In this document: in pieces, positions 1-8,726 of the stretch
Layout: each line of letters begins with the position of its first letter
Numbering within the stretch: position 1 is the stretch's first letter
Assembly (NCBI GenBank): GCA_002344965.1
Contig: DDUU01000049.1
Coordinates: 1 to 50,328, forward strand
From: Candidatus Tepidiaquacellales bacterium UBA2330
GTDB lineage: Bacteria; Bacteroidota; Ignavibacteria; Tepidaquicellales; Tepidaquicellaceae
DNA: 50,328 nt
Reading direction: 5' to 3'
Notes under the pieces: model-generated
Databases searched by the model: none
What the model was told of the DNA's origin: nothing
The model's input: the letters and a program-made list of their open reading frames with translations, nothing else
Program-made: the position numbers and the translations under genes

Positions 1-40
1 TAATCCTGAAATCAGGTGAATCAAGGTTCAGACAAAATAT
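1..40. repeat. Right end of a dispersed repeat block, left of the GxxExxY gene
   Basis: This stretch matches 790-830 almost base for base, so it is the end of another copy of the block described at 540-943, cut by the window edge. Positions 19-35 (aatcaaggttcagacaa) are the exact reverse complement of 566-582. The two arms form a perfect 17-bp inverted repeat around the gene at 132-506. Confidence 0.85.
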
Positions 41-131
41 AAATTGTAAACTTGAGTTTAGGATTTTTATAAATTACATTTTTTTTTATTTTTTAGAAGT
101 AAGTTTTGTTAAAAAATTAAATGGAGGATAA

Positions 132-506
132 ATGAAGTACGAAGAATTAACCCACAGAATAATTGGATGTGCAATTGAAGTTCATAAGCATCTTGGAAAT
201 GGATTTCAGGAAGTAATTTATCAAAGAGCATTATTCCGAGAATTTATCATTCAAAGAATTGACTGTGAACGTGAAAAGGAAATTCCAATTCAATATAAAG
301 GTCATGACATCGGTACAAGAAGAGTAGATTTTTTTATAGATGGTAAGATAATGGTTGAGATCAAAGCAATTATCAAATTGGAAGATGTACATCTTGCAAA
401 AGCTATAAATTATCTTGAAGCTTATAATATGGAAATTGGATTACTTTTAAATTTTGGGGCAAAAAGTTTAGAATTTAAACGTTTACATAATAATAAAATT
501 ATTTAA
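132..506 (+). CDS. GxxExxY family protein (PD-(D/E)XK nuclease fold)
   Basis: This 124-residue protein belongs to the GxxExxY family, whose cellular role is not established. The name-giving motif is visible as G24-x-x-E27-x-x-Y30 after an N-terminal helix. A PD-(D/E)XK-like core follows: D66, then E76-I-K78 on the next strand. The length fits the family and the frame is intact. A clear Shine-Dalgarno (ggagga, 123-128) precedes the ATG. The gene stands alone and is boxed in by repeats on both sides, including a perfect 17-bp inverted repeat at 19-35 and 566-582. Nuclease activity is an inference from the fold; the substrate is unknown. Confidence 0.88.
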   Translation: MKYEELTHRIIGCAIEVHKHLGNGFQEVIYQRALFREFIIQRIDCEREKEIPIQYKGHDIGTRRVDFFIDGKIMVEIKAIIKLEDVHLAKAINYLEAYNMEIGLLLNFGAKSLEFKRLHNNKII

Positions 507-539
507 TATTCGAAGTATACTGAATTTCTTTGAATTATA

Positions 540-943
540 ATCAAACGATTGAAGGATTTCTTAAATTGTCTGAACCTTGATTAAAGGATTGAAGGATTTC
601 TTGATTTTTTACTGCTTAAAAATAGTGGCTGTTTATGAAATCAGGTAATCCTGAAATCAGGTGAATCAAATGTCTGATCCATGATTAGAGGATTTAAGGA
701 TTTCTTGAATTGTCTGAACCATGATTAAAGGATTTAAGGATTTCTTGATTTTTGACGGCTAAAAGATAGTTGCTGTTTATGAAATCAGGTAATCCTGAAA
801 TCAGGTGTATCAAGGTTCAGACAAAATATAGACTTTCTGTTGTTCTCAAACTTTTTGGAACTCCAACAATGACACAAATGTCTGAACCATGATTAAAGGA
901 TTTAAGGATTTCTTGATTTTTGACTGCTAAAAAATAGTGGCTG
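540..943. repeat. Cluster of ~115-bp repeat blocks with terminal inverted repeats
   Basis: The stretch is built from copies of one block. A full copy lies at 711-823. It begins with tgtctgaaccatgatt and ends with atcaaggttcagaca, which are inverted repeats of each other with one mismatch. Inside are 'aaaggatttaaggatttcttgattttt', a 'gactgctaaaaaatagtggctg' segment and a doubled 'gaaatcaggt'. Partial copies start at 567, 671 and 879; the copy from 879 stops near 943. Spacers between copies are unrelated, for example 824-878. The inverted ends recall a miniature element or a BIME-like repeat. There is no transposase here and no CRISPR-like regular spacing. Confidence 0.85.
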
Positions 944-962
944 ATTTTTCCCCCTGCATAGT

Positions 963-992
963 CTCCGGCATTTTTCGGGGATTCTGCCGGAG
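963..992. other. GC-rich hairpin downstream of the DUF1801 gene
   Basis: An 8-bp perfect stem (ctccggca, 963-970, with tgccggag, 985-992) encloses a 14-base loop. It lies 18 bases past the stop of the minus-strand DUF1801 gene. It may help end that transcript, but no T-run follows it on the minus strand, so a standard intrinsic terminator is not shown. Confidence 0.45.
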
Positions 993-1010
993 GTCAAAAA
1001 TTTTCAAAGT

Positions 1011-1445
1011 TTATTTTCCGTATTTTTCATTCATATATCTTAATGTCTCCTTCATTAATGCTTTAAGTTTTTTCTGATCTATATCAGATAATTTTTTAAC
1101 ATATATACATACCTTCCCTGTCTTAAATTTTCCAAGATCATTTAATAAATGTTTATGTTCTTCACGTCCTGTATACACATAAAGTGAAATCGCAGCTTTG
1201 CGAGGTGAAAAGCCCAGCAGAGGTGCATCACCTTCGTGTCCGCTTTTATACTTGTAGTGATATGTGCCAAATCCGATTATACTCTGTCCCCACATTTTCG
1301 CTTCAAAACCCGAAATCTTTTGCATCAAATCGATTAACTCGTAACTGTCCTTCCGCTTTTGTTCGGAGTCATTAAATCCTTCTGTGAATTCATTTATAAA
1401 ATCCTTCACATTTTTATCCGTTTCTTTTGTTTTGTTTTCTGCCAT
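1011..1445 (-). CDS. DUF1801 domain protein (YdhG-like)
   Basis: This 144-residue soluble protein has the pattern of the DUF1801/YdhG family. A helical N-terminus (residues 1-45) leads to an 'AKMWGQSIIGFG' strand, a 'LLGFSPRKAAISLYV' strand pair and a 'GKVCIYVKKLSDID' segment before a C-terminal helix. Family members are small single-domain proteins of unknown biochemical role. The frame is complete. There is no signal peptide. A neighbour on the same strand (1612-2082) lies 166 bp upstream, which is too far to claim an operon. Confidence 0.82.
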   Translation of the reverse strand: MAENKTKETDKNVKDFINEFTEGFNDSEQKRKDSYELIDLMQKISGFEAKMWGQSIIGFGTYHYKYKSGHEGDAPLLGFSPRKAAISLYVYTGREEHKHLLNDLGKFKTGKVCIYVKKLSDIDQKKLKALMKETLRYMNEKYGK

Positions 1446-1611
1446 TAGTATATTATTATTTTTTTAAACTGATACATTGGTTTTTTAAAAAAAAATTTTA
1501 ACCTTAAGAGCTTATTGAAAATATCAAAAATTGAATTTTAAAAAACATACCGCTTTAAATTGCAGGCTATGAAACATGTCAGACAGACTACTCAGTCAAA
1601 AAATCTGCAGA

Positions 1612-2082
1612 TTAATTTTTCCTGATAATTTCATTCATTAGTTTCATAAAATCCTTATCCCACTGTCCGGCTGTAATTTCCCACGCTTTACGGAATGTAT
1701 CATCTTCGGAAAATTCCCTGATGTAATTCACCCAACCTTCCCATCTGTTATTTTTTACATCGTCCGGCTGGTCTTTATAAAAAAGAAATGCACTTTCCAG
1801 ATATGTGAACAGAATTTCAAAAATTATCAACTCTTTTTTTTCATTAACGGAAATATCTTTCCTGTTCATAGTTGTGCTGTAAACCTGCAGTTCAGGATTA
1901 TCAAGACAGAGTTTCAGATAATCAGCGTAAAGTGAATGTCCGGTAAACAACGCTTCCTTCTCCTTCAGCTTCCTGTCTTTTAGCTTATCACTGTAATACA
2001 CATAAATCGCGAGCGGAATGCCGATTATTGTAGCTGCGTATGAAAAGAGTTCAAGCCAGTCTTTAATAGTATATGATTCCAT
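1612..2082 (-). CDS. Hypothetical protein with one N-terminal membrane helix
   Basis: I do not recognise a named family with certainty. The 156-residue protein starts with a short soluble stretch and one hydrophobic helix (about residues 10-30, 'YAATIIGIPLAIYVYY'). A Lys-rich stop-transfer segment (KLKDRKLKEKE) and a mostly helical cytoplasmic domain rich in Trp and Tyr follow. This layout resembles small bacterial DUF4760-like membrane-tethered proteins, but that is only a resemblance. It is divergent from the GNAT gene at 2250, with 167 bp between them for two promoters. Confidence 0.7.
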   Translation of the reverse strand: MESYTIKDWLELFSYAATIIGIPLAIYVYYSDKLKDRKLKEKEALFTGHSLYADYLKLCLDNPELQVYSTTMNRKDISVNEKKELIIFEILFTYLESAFLFYKDQPDDVKNNRWEGWVNYIREFSEDDTFRKAWEITAGQWDKDFMKLMNEIIRKN

Positions 2083-2249
2083 TTTTTTATAGACAAATAT
2101 AATTAATGTTACGTTCTGATACTACTGAGGAACTTGTGCAGAAGGTAAAAATTTCTTTGGTTCATGCGAATCATATTTCAAATTGAAAAGTAATTTAAAT
2201 TATCATAATTTATCACCGCAATTAAAATTTTATATTAGCATCACAAAAT

Positions 2250-2699
2250 ATGAATATCACATTAAGAATGATTAACGAAGACAACTGGCGCGAATGCATA
2301 GCGCTGAAAGTCAGAGATGATCAGGAAAGATTCGTCGCGACAAATATAAACGGTCTTGCGCTGGCGTATGCACATAAGGAAATGGAGCCGAGAGGTATTT
2401 ATGCAGATGAAACGATGGTCGGGTTTTTAATGTATGCAAGAGATCCGGATGACGGCGTGCTTTACATAAACAGATTAATGATAGATGAAAAATTTCAGAA
2501 TAACGGCTACGGAGAAAAAGCGACGAATATTCTTTTAGCTGAATTAGACAACGGTGAAAATGAATTTATTGATATTCTTCATAAACCTGACAATTATTCT
2601 GCAATTAAAATTTACAGACGGCTGGGATTTGAAGAAACGGACATGACTGAAGGAGATGAGGTTGTATCAAGACTTTATTTTAAAAATTTTAAAAAATAA
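2250..2699 (+). CDS. GNAT N-acetyltransferase, diamine/spermidine acetyltransferase-like
   Basis: This 149-residue protein has one GNAT fold, which uses acetyl-CoA to acetylate amines or protein N-termini. The N-terminal 'ITLRMINEDNWRECIAL' and the 'YINRLMIDEKFQNNGYGEKA' segment (motif A, with Q/N-x-x-G-Y-G as the pyrophosphate loop) are as in BltD/PaiA-type polyamine acetyltransferases. The 'SAIKIYRRLGFEETD' segment near the C-terminus is the usual motif B. The polyamine substrate is inferred from similarity of pattern only. The gene stands alone. Confidence 0.85.
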   Translation: MNITLRMINEDNWRECIALKVRDDQERFVATNINGLALAYAHKEMEPRGIYADETMVGFLMYARDPDDGVLYINRLMIDEKFQNNGYGEKATNILLAELDNGENEFIDILHKPDNYSAIKIYRRLGFEETDMTEGDEVVSRLYFKNFKK

Positions 2700-2749
2700 T
2701 ACAATGAACAACTTAATTCTGCATTAGATATTTGAATGAAGTCAGATAT

Positions 2750-3292
2750 TCAATTCTCAGATTTTATCCTTTTTCTTATCCAGCTGATCTGTCCCCTGTG
2801 ATTTATTTCATCTTCAAATACATGAAACCATAAGTGATAATTATTCGACTTATACTTACCGTAATCTAATTTTTTTTCAAGCCATATATCATCCTTTTCT
2901 CTGAAAAGTTTATAAGAAGTGCTTCTGATTTCATTAAGCTTATTCAGATAATATTTCAGATCATTACCTTTTATATTCTGCCTTCCCTTTTCTCCAAGTT
3001 CAAATGCCGATCCCCATTCTTTATTTTCTTCATCTGTCATATCTCTTTCTTCAAATGTCATTTTCTGATAAAAGTACTCAGTAGATGCGATATGAAGTAA
3101 AAGAGCTCCGATAGAATTGCTTTTTTCATCGATCTGAAAATCAAGTTCACTTGCCGAAAGATCTTTTACATGGTAAAGCGTTACGAACCGGACATAATTC
3201 ATCATGTATAACAGCCGGCTTATACCCGGAGTATATCCTGGAATGTCGGTAACAAGATAAATATTTTCCGGGGGAATGACATCGTTATTCAT
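2750..3292 (-). CDS. DinB family four-helix protein
   Basis: This 180-residue protein matches the DinB/DUF664 four-helix bundle. The first helix contains 'LLLHIASTEYFY' with the metal-ligand His67, and the last contains the conserved H165-R-G-Q. In most relatives a third His stands four residues before the last one; here that position is Asp161, with His157 one turn earlier. Metal binding may therefore be altered. DinB-like proteins include thiol-dependent transferases (bacillithiol or mycothiol), but no substrate can be read here. It ends close to, and convergent with, the GNAT gene. Confidence 0.85.
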   Translation of the reverse strand: MNNDVIPPENIYLVTDIPGYTPGISRLLYMMNYVRFVTLYHVKDLSASELDFQIDEKSNSIGALLLHIASTEYFYQKMTFEERDMTDEENKEWGSAFELGEKGRQNIKGNDLKYYLNKLNEIRSTSYKLFREKDDIWLEKKLDYGKYKSNNYHLWFHVFEDEINHRGQISWIRKRIKSEN

Positions 3293-3573
3293 ATATGAGT
3301 TTTTTAATTATTAAAAAATGAGTTCTGTAATATAAAAATATTATTCATAAAATAGTAAAACGGTATTTCAAATAATATAGCCGTGCCAAGACGGAAGATC
3401 AAACGTCCGGAAAAATTTTATAACTGATAGAAATTCTTCTTAAACATTACCGGCAGTATTTAACTTTTAAAACAGATAAAAGAATTATATTTTAAAACAG
3501 ACGGATGAAATTATTTAAACTATAGTTTTCATTCGTAAAAATTATTTTATTAACTCTTAAATTTTTACCGGTC

Positions 3574-4080
3574 ATGAAATTATTTTCTTCCGCGCTCTTA
3601 TTGTCGGCGCTTATCCTGAGTTTTTATTTTTCCGGATGCGGAAAAGATGAATCAGAAACTAAATCTTCTCAGAAAGAATCCGGCAGCAATACCGGAACTC
3701 AGCAAAAAACAACTCAAACTCCGGGTAATACCGGCAGCACAGAAAATTCAGGCAATACGGACGCCGGTAAGATCTGGAGCTCTGTCGAAAAAATTAATAT
3801 CTCTATGGGTCAGGGTATCAGCTCCGGTAATGCCGTGCATCTCAAAGAGCCGGTGTCAGAGATAATAAGTCTTCTGAATTCAATTCAGAAAAATCCCGCC
3901 GGTATTGATCCGGCTAATCTCGAAAAGTTAAATGCTAAAGTAAATGAGCTTAACAAGACAGGAATGATGATGGATAAATTTCAGCATGCCGGAAATTCCT
4001 CCGAGTTAATAATGGAATACGGGAAATTCTCACAGACACTTAATGAAATTAAAAGTCTGCTTCCATCCGGCAGTTATTGA
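3574..4080 (+). CDS. Small predicted lipoprotein
   Basis: The 168-residue product has a signal peptide ending in a lipobox (F-S-G-C, Cys22), so it should be lipidated and placed in the envelope. A low-complexity linker rich in Ser, Thr, Gln, Asn and Gly (about residues 26-65) follows, then a helical domain of about 100 residues with no motif I recognise. The linker-plus-helix layout suggests a periplasm-facing domain held off the membrane. It is flanked by 281 bp and 129 bp of AT-rich DNA with no visible partner gene. The function is unknown. Confidence 0.78.
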   Translation: MKLFSSALLLSALILSFYFSGCGKDESETKSSQKESGSNTGTQQKTTQTPGNTGSTENSGNTDAGKIWSSVEKINISMGQGISSGNAVHLKEPVSEIISLLNSIQKNPAGIDPANLEKLNAKVNELNKTGMMMDKFQHAGNSSELIMEYGKFSQTLNEIKSLLPSGSY

Positions 4081-4209
4081 ACTATACATTATTTATCAGT
4101 TTTTAATCTGAACTAATTTTTATTTTGAGAAATTGTTCAGCCCGAAAATTCTGAAGATATTAATTATAAGCATAACAGTATGTGAGCTGAGTAATTTTTT
4201 TTAAAACAA

Positions 4210-7068
4210 TTACTCAGTTTTCAGACACAGATCCAATGCTTCTTCCAGATTCATTTCCATTCCTTCACTACGGCATTTATTAAATTCATCCTCACCGATC
4301 TTTTCCTTTATAATATTTTTTTCCTCATCTTTAAGAATAAGCGCTTTATTAATGGCTTTATACTTTGTGTCTTTGGAAAGCATTTCTATGAAACCGAATA
4401 ATTTAACTGCCTTACCGAATTCATTTTTCCTGAAAAAAAGTCTTCCGAAACCGGCAAGCAGATCGATCAGAAAAAATTCTCCGCCCGGTTTTTCCTTTTC
4501 ATTAATATATTCTTTATAAATCTCAATTGCCTGTTCATACCTTTCCGTTTCTGTATATAAAACTCCCAGATGAATCCTAATGGGGAACAGGTTCATGTTA
4601 TATCCCCAGTCTATTGACATTTTATGCGCCTCAAGCAAAAGATATTCAGCTTCCTCTAAATTCTTGTTTTCATAATAGAGCTTAAGCGCTGCTAAGTGAA
4701 CAAGGTTTACGGAAATCAGGTAACGGTCATCAATCCTTCTGGAAGTAAGAAGACTTTCTTCAGAATATACTGCAGCTTTTTTTATATCTCCTGTTCTTCT
4801 GGAATGAGTTACGCTAAGGCTTAAAAGAGACTGTGCTTTAAGTCTTTCGTTATTTATTTCCCTCGCAATCTCAAGCGCTTCTTCTTTCAGCCGGATCGAT
4901 CTTTCGAAATCCCCGAGATTACCAACCGGAAATGATAAATTGTATAATGAGTCGGCTTTGTTTTCCTTTGAATTAATTTCATCGCTAAGCGCGAGAGCTT
5001 CTTCATTAAATTTTACAGCGCTTGTATTGTCCAGTTCAGTATAAAATTTCAGTGCAAGATTATTGAGAGATTTTAATATACCTTCCTTATCATTAATTTC
5101 ACGGTACAGTTCAAGCGCTTCATTTGAAAATTTCTGCAGCTCCTCAAATTTTCCAAGCTCGTAGCAGAATTTGGAAATTCTGAACAGCAGATCTGCATGT
5201 AGTTTTTTATCAATTACGGAGACTGTATTTTTAATTTTAAACATCGACTCAAAACCTTCCTGCAGATAACCTTTGCTCAGCCAGAAGTCATAAACATTTA
5301 TTACCATCCTTACCGCATCCTCAGGAATGTTTTCAGTCGCCCATTGAATGTTACTTCTTATATTATCTATTTCCGTCTCCATAATATCCAGCCATTCCAG
5401 ATGTCCTAATTCATTATGCTTTTTAGAGGAAGTCAGGTCAAGATAATAAACGAAGTGTTTGTTATAATCTTCCTTTCTGCCTGCTAATTTTTCAAGAGCG
5501 TAGTATTTTATGGATTCAAGAATATCATATCTGCCTATATCGTTTACAACTTTAAAAGTGATAAGAGATTTATCATACAGACTGGTCATCAGATCAAGGA
5601 CTTCATAAAGATCTATCTGCTCATCACTGCATATCTCTTCAGCCGCTTCAAGACTCCATCCGCCCATAAATATTGCAAGTCTCTGAAGAAGGATCTGCTC
5701 GTTTTCATTAAGAAGGTCATAACTCCAGTCTATCATTGCCTTAAGCGTTTTTTGCCTCGGGATTGCAGTAGAACTGCCGCCGGTAAGTAATCTGAATCTG
5801 TCATCGAGACGGACAAGAATTTTATCTACTGATAATACATTTATTCTCTTAGCTGCCAGCTCAATTGCAAGCGGAATACCGTCAAGCTTTTTACAAAGCT
5901 CAGCTACATCATAAATATTTTCGTTTGTAAGACTGAAATTTGAGTTTATGGATTTTGCTGTTTCCAGAAAAAATTTTACCGATTCATAATCAGAAAGTGA
6001 TTCAAAAGTTTCCTTTTTAATATTTGCCGGCATTGACAGCGGCGGTATTCTGTATATTGATTCACCTGGTATATTGAATGAAATTCTGCTTGTGGAAATT
6101 ATTTTCAATTTCGGACATGAAGACAGCAGCTCGCTTGAAATTGAGCTGCATTTTTCCAGAAGGTGTTCACAGTTGTCAAAAAGAAGAAGTGTAGTTTTAT
6201 TTTTTAAAAATTCCTTTACAGTTTCAAACAAGTCTTTGCCCGGCTCTTCTTTAATATTCAATACCGTGGAAATTTCACTGATGATTAATTCAGGATCAGT
6301 GACAGGCGACAGCTCAAGCAGCCAGACGCCGTTTTCAAACTCGTCCAGTATTTCCGAAACCATCTGAATTGCAAGCCGTGTTTTTCCGGTTCCCCCGGCG
6401 CCGGTAAGCGAGAGCATCCGGACTTTTGAAAAAAGTTCTTTGATCTCCTTTATTTCATTTCTTCTGCCGATAAATTTTGACACCGAAGACGGCAGATTAT
6501 TTTGTCTTGCCTCAACATTCTGAAGCGGAGGAAAGTCTTCAATAAGTCCCGGTGAAACGACCTGATAAATATGCTCCGGAACAATAATGTCCTTCAGTTT
6601 CCGGATTCCGAAATCCTTGAATGAAAGATTTTTTATATTTAATTCCTGAAGCGCGTCATAAACTATCTGAGAAACTATAATCTGTCCGCCCTGAGCTATT
6701 GACATGATCCTCTGCGATCTGCTGAGCGTAACATAACCGGCATAATCGTTTTTAATAAACTCAGCTTCACCGGAATGTATTCCCATTCTTACTTTTATTT
6801 CCGGTCCTGTCCATTCGTTAGTATTAAGTCTGATCTGGGATTGTATTGCCGCCATAACGGCATCTTTTGGATTTTCAAATGCGCAGCAGAAAGAGTCACC
6901 TATGATTTTAAATACAAATCCGTTGTTTGAGTCGATTACTTCGTATAAAATTTCATGATGTTTTTCCAGAGATATCATGTAACCGTCATGATCCTCCTGA
7001 GCAAGTCTTGTACTGCCCTGAATGTCAGTGAACAGGAAGGTTACCTTACCTGAAGGGATATTTTCCAT
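4210..7068 (-). CDS. Cyclase-homology domain / NB-ARC ATPase / TPR signalling protein
   Basis: The 952 residues hold three parts. Residues 5-170 form a class III adenylate/guanylate cyclase homology domain with metal ligands Asp15 (TDIQGST) and Asp58 (IIGDSF) and a Lys at 54. Residues 195-540 form an NB-ARC-type STAND ATPase with Walker A GAGGTGKT (223-230) and Walker B LLLFDN. Residues 600-920 are helical TPR-like repeats. In the cyclase domain the usual transition-state Asn of the N-x-x-x-R motif is Ser116, while Arg120 is kept, so cyclase activity may be low or lost. Such proteins usually act as switches or transcription-linked sensors. There is no membrane segment, so it should be cytoplasmic. 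No partner gene is adjacent. Confidence 0.88.
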   Translation of the reverse strand: MENIPSGKVTFLFTDIQGSTRLAQEDHDGYMISLEKHHEILYEVIDSNNGFVFKIIGDSFCCAFENPKDAVMAAIQSQIRLNTNEWTGPEIKVRMGIHSGEAEFIKNDYAGYVTLSRSQRIMSIAQGGQIIVSQIVYDALQELNIKNLSFKDFGIRKLKDIIVPEHIYQVVSPGLIEDFPPLQNVEARQNNLPSSVSKFIGRRNEIKEIKELFSKVRMLSLTGAGGTGKTRLAIQMVSEILDEFENGVWLLELSPVTDPELIISEISTVLNIKEEPGKDLFETVKEFLKNKTTLLLFDNCEHLLEKCSSISSELLSSCPKLKIISTSRISFNIPGESIYRIPPLSMPANIKKETFESLSDYESVKFFLETAKSINSNFSLTNENIYDVAELCKKLDGIPLAIELAAKRINVLSVDKILVRLDDRFRLLTGGSSTAIPRQKTLKAMIDWSYDLLNENEQILLQRLAIFMGGWSLEAAEEICSDEQIDLYEVLDLMTSLYDKSLITFKVVNDIGRYDILESIKYYALEKLAGRKEDYNKHFVYYLDLTSSKKHNELGHLEWLDIMETEIDNIRSNIQWATENIPEDAVRMVINVYDFWLSKGYLQEGFESMFKIKNTVSVIDKKLHADLLFRISKFCYELGKFEELQKFSNEALELYREINDKEGILKSLNNLALKFYTELDNTSAVKFNEEALALSDEINSKENKADSLYNLSFPVGNLGDFERSIRLKEEALEIAREINNERLKAQSLLSLSVTHSRRTGDIKKAAVYSEESLLTSRRIDDRYLISVNLVHLAALKLYYENKNLEEAEYLLLEAHKMSIDWGYNMNLFPIRIHLGVLYTETERYEQAIEIYKEYINEKEKPGGEFFLIDLLAGFGRLFFRKNEFGKAVKLFGFIEMLSKDTKYKAINKALILKDEEKNIIKEKIGEDEFNKCRSEGMEMNLEEALDLCLKTE

Positions 7069-7422
7069 TTGTTAAAAAAGATGACGTAATTTAAAAATTA
7101 TAACTGTGAAATACGATTTATTAAATTTGGTTCAGATTAAAACTTCTGTAAACTTTAATCGACAGGAAACTTAATTTTATATATCAAATATTATAAACGA
7201 ATGCGAAATTTTTGTTAATAGTTCATCAGGAATTATTTAATTAATTCAGAATTAAATGTATAAAATTCGTTCATTTTTAAATTTTACAAAATTTTAATTG
7301 CATATTGAATTTAATAAGCATATTTTTGACATAATTAATTCTGAAAATTGGATTACATCTCATCCCAAATATATTCAAAGAATCTTAAACCTCATTTTTT
7401 TTAATCTTAATATAATTTTATC
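7069..7422. other. Gene-free AT-rich divergent intergenic region
   Basis: This 354-bp region separates the minus-strand cyclase/NB-ARC gene from the plus-strand secreted protein, so it should hold promoters for both. It is very AT-rich. I saw no stem-loop, clear operator or small gene in it. Confidence 0.6.
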
Positions 7423-8607
7423 ATGAAATTTTTTATAAATTTTATATTGCTGTCTGCTTTTTTATTTTGTTTTAATTCTATTTCATATTCAAAAAACGGT
7501 TCAGAAAAAAGTAATATAAAAGAGGCTCAGGAGGATTCGCGGCTGGTTAATCCGTTGTATGAGCTTCGCGCCAGAAATTTAGTTTTAAGCGAAGGACTTT
7601 CATATCCTACCAATATTTATTTTTTTGATATTATGATAAATCATACAAATCTTCCGGAATCAGGACCGTTTGAGTATGCAGCCGGAAAGTATATTCTTTC
7701 ATACAGCTGGCTTGTTAGATTGTTTGGTCCTGTAACTTATGAGATTGTTCCTTTTTCATCTGACTTTACTAATCCGGACGCAGTTCCCGTAAATCCGCAT
7801 GTAGACGGTAATAGACTTATACTGGATAAAAATCCTAATCTGATTCCTGGACAAGGTCCCATTATTGCAACCGACGGCATCGGAACCAGAGTTGTAAGAA
7901 TGAAAATAACCACAGCAGTACCTTTTTTTTTTAACATTCCGCTGAATTTAAAATGGGTCAGTAATCCTGCTGATTCCGCAACTACTCAAGTGTTTGCATT
8001 CGTAGGTGATTCATTAACCAATATTACATCGGGAGGAACGAATGTGGTGGAAGGAAATGATGTTGCTGCATTATATCTAAAAGCTGCTATAAGCGGATTA
8101 TATAATGTTCAGACAAACTCTCTCAGAGTAAGAGATACTCTCAGGGTATATCAGCATTCCGTAACGCCTCCATATAATGTTATTGATTCCGCTTTTTCAA
8201 TTGTTGATTCAATATCATTAAGAGGAATTTTTAATTTTCCGAATATAGCAACAGGAGTTTATTATTCTGTAGTCAGATACAAAAACGGACTTGAAACATG
8301 GAGCAGAAGCGGCGGAGATTCTTTAATAAGAGGAGATCAGGTCAGTTATGATTTTACTGATGACAGTACAAAAGCGTTTGGCAATAATCTGGAAAGGAAA
8401 GGGAATATCTACTGTATATACAGCGGTGATGTGAATCAAAACGGGATTATAGATTTACAGGATCTGGCTCTAATTGAAAACTCTATTTTAGATTTTACAT
8501 ACGGTTACTCAGCAAATGATATAAACGGTGATAATTTTGTAGATCTTACCGATGCTCAGATCACGGATAATTTTGTTAATCAATTTATTACCGTTATAAA
8601 ACCTTAA
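7423..8607 (+). CDS. Secreted protein with dockerin-like C-terminal module
   Basis: The 394-residue protein has a Sec signal peptide (about residues 1-23). A 190-residue region of unknown fold follows, seemingly beta-rich. Residues 214-394 form a C-terminal module seen again in two other genes of this window (18567-19103 and 48487-49026). That module has a beta-rich half with 'GLETWSRSGGD' and 'TKAFGNN', then two perfect EF-hand/dockerin loops (DVNQNGIIDLQD from residue 336 and DINGDNFVDLTD), and it ends in 'VIKP'. Calcium binding by the loops is expected from family knowledge. No T9SS signal is present. A strong terminator follows at 8646. Confidence 0.82.
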   Translation: MKFFINFILLSAFLFCFNSISYSKNGSEKSNIKEAQEDSRLVNPLYELRARNLVLSEGLSYPTNIYFFDIMINHTNLPESGPFEYAAGKYILSYSWLVRLFGPVTYEIVPFSSDFTNPDAVPVNPHVDGNRLILDKNPNLIPGQGPIIATDGIGTRVVRMKITTAVPFFFNIPLNLKWVSNPADSATTQVFAFVGDSLTNITSGGTNVVEGNDVAALYLKAAISGLYNVQTNSLRVRDTLRVYQHSVTPPYNVIDSAFSIVDSISLRGIFNFPNIATGVYYSVVRYKNGLETWSRSGGDSLIRGDQVSYDFTDDSTKAFGNNLERKGNIYCIYSGDVNQNGIIDLQDLALIENSILDFTYGYSANDINGDNFVDLTDAQITDNFVNQFITVIKP

Positions 8608-8645
8608 TCAGAAGTTCAGATTACATAGAATTTTTATATAAAAGA

Positions 8646-8676
8646 AAAAGCCGGGGATTTGAAATCTCCGGCTTTT
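8646..8676. terminator. Bidirectional intrinsic terminator
   Basis: A GC-rich stem (aaaagccggggatt paired with aatctccggctttt) with a tiny loop is flanked by A-runs on the left and T-runs on the right. It can therefore stop transcription from both sides. It sits between the convergent genes ending at 8607 and 8727. Confidence 0.9.
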
Positions 8677-8726
8677 ATATTTAGATAAGAATCTAACATT
8701 TAAATTTTACGATAATCGGGTTAATT

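Noticed and set aside
540..943. CRISPR array
   Set aside because: The repeated units vary in length and sequence, spacers are irregular, ends are inverted repeats, and there is no cas gene.
963..992. Standard intrinsic terminator
   Set aside because: The stem is good, but no T-run follows on the minus strand; listed only as a hairpin.
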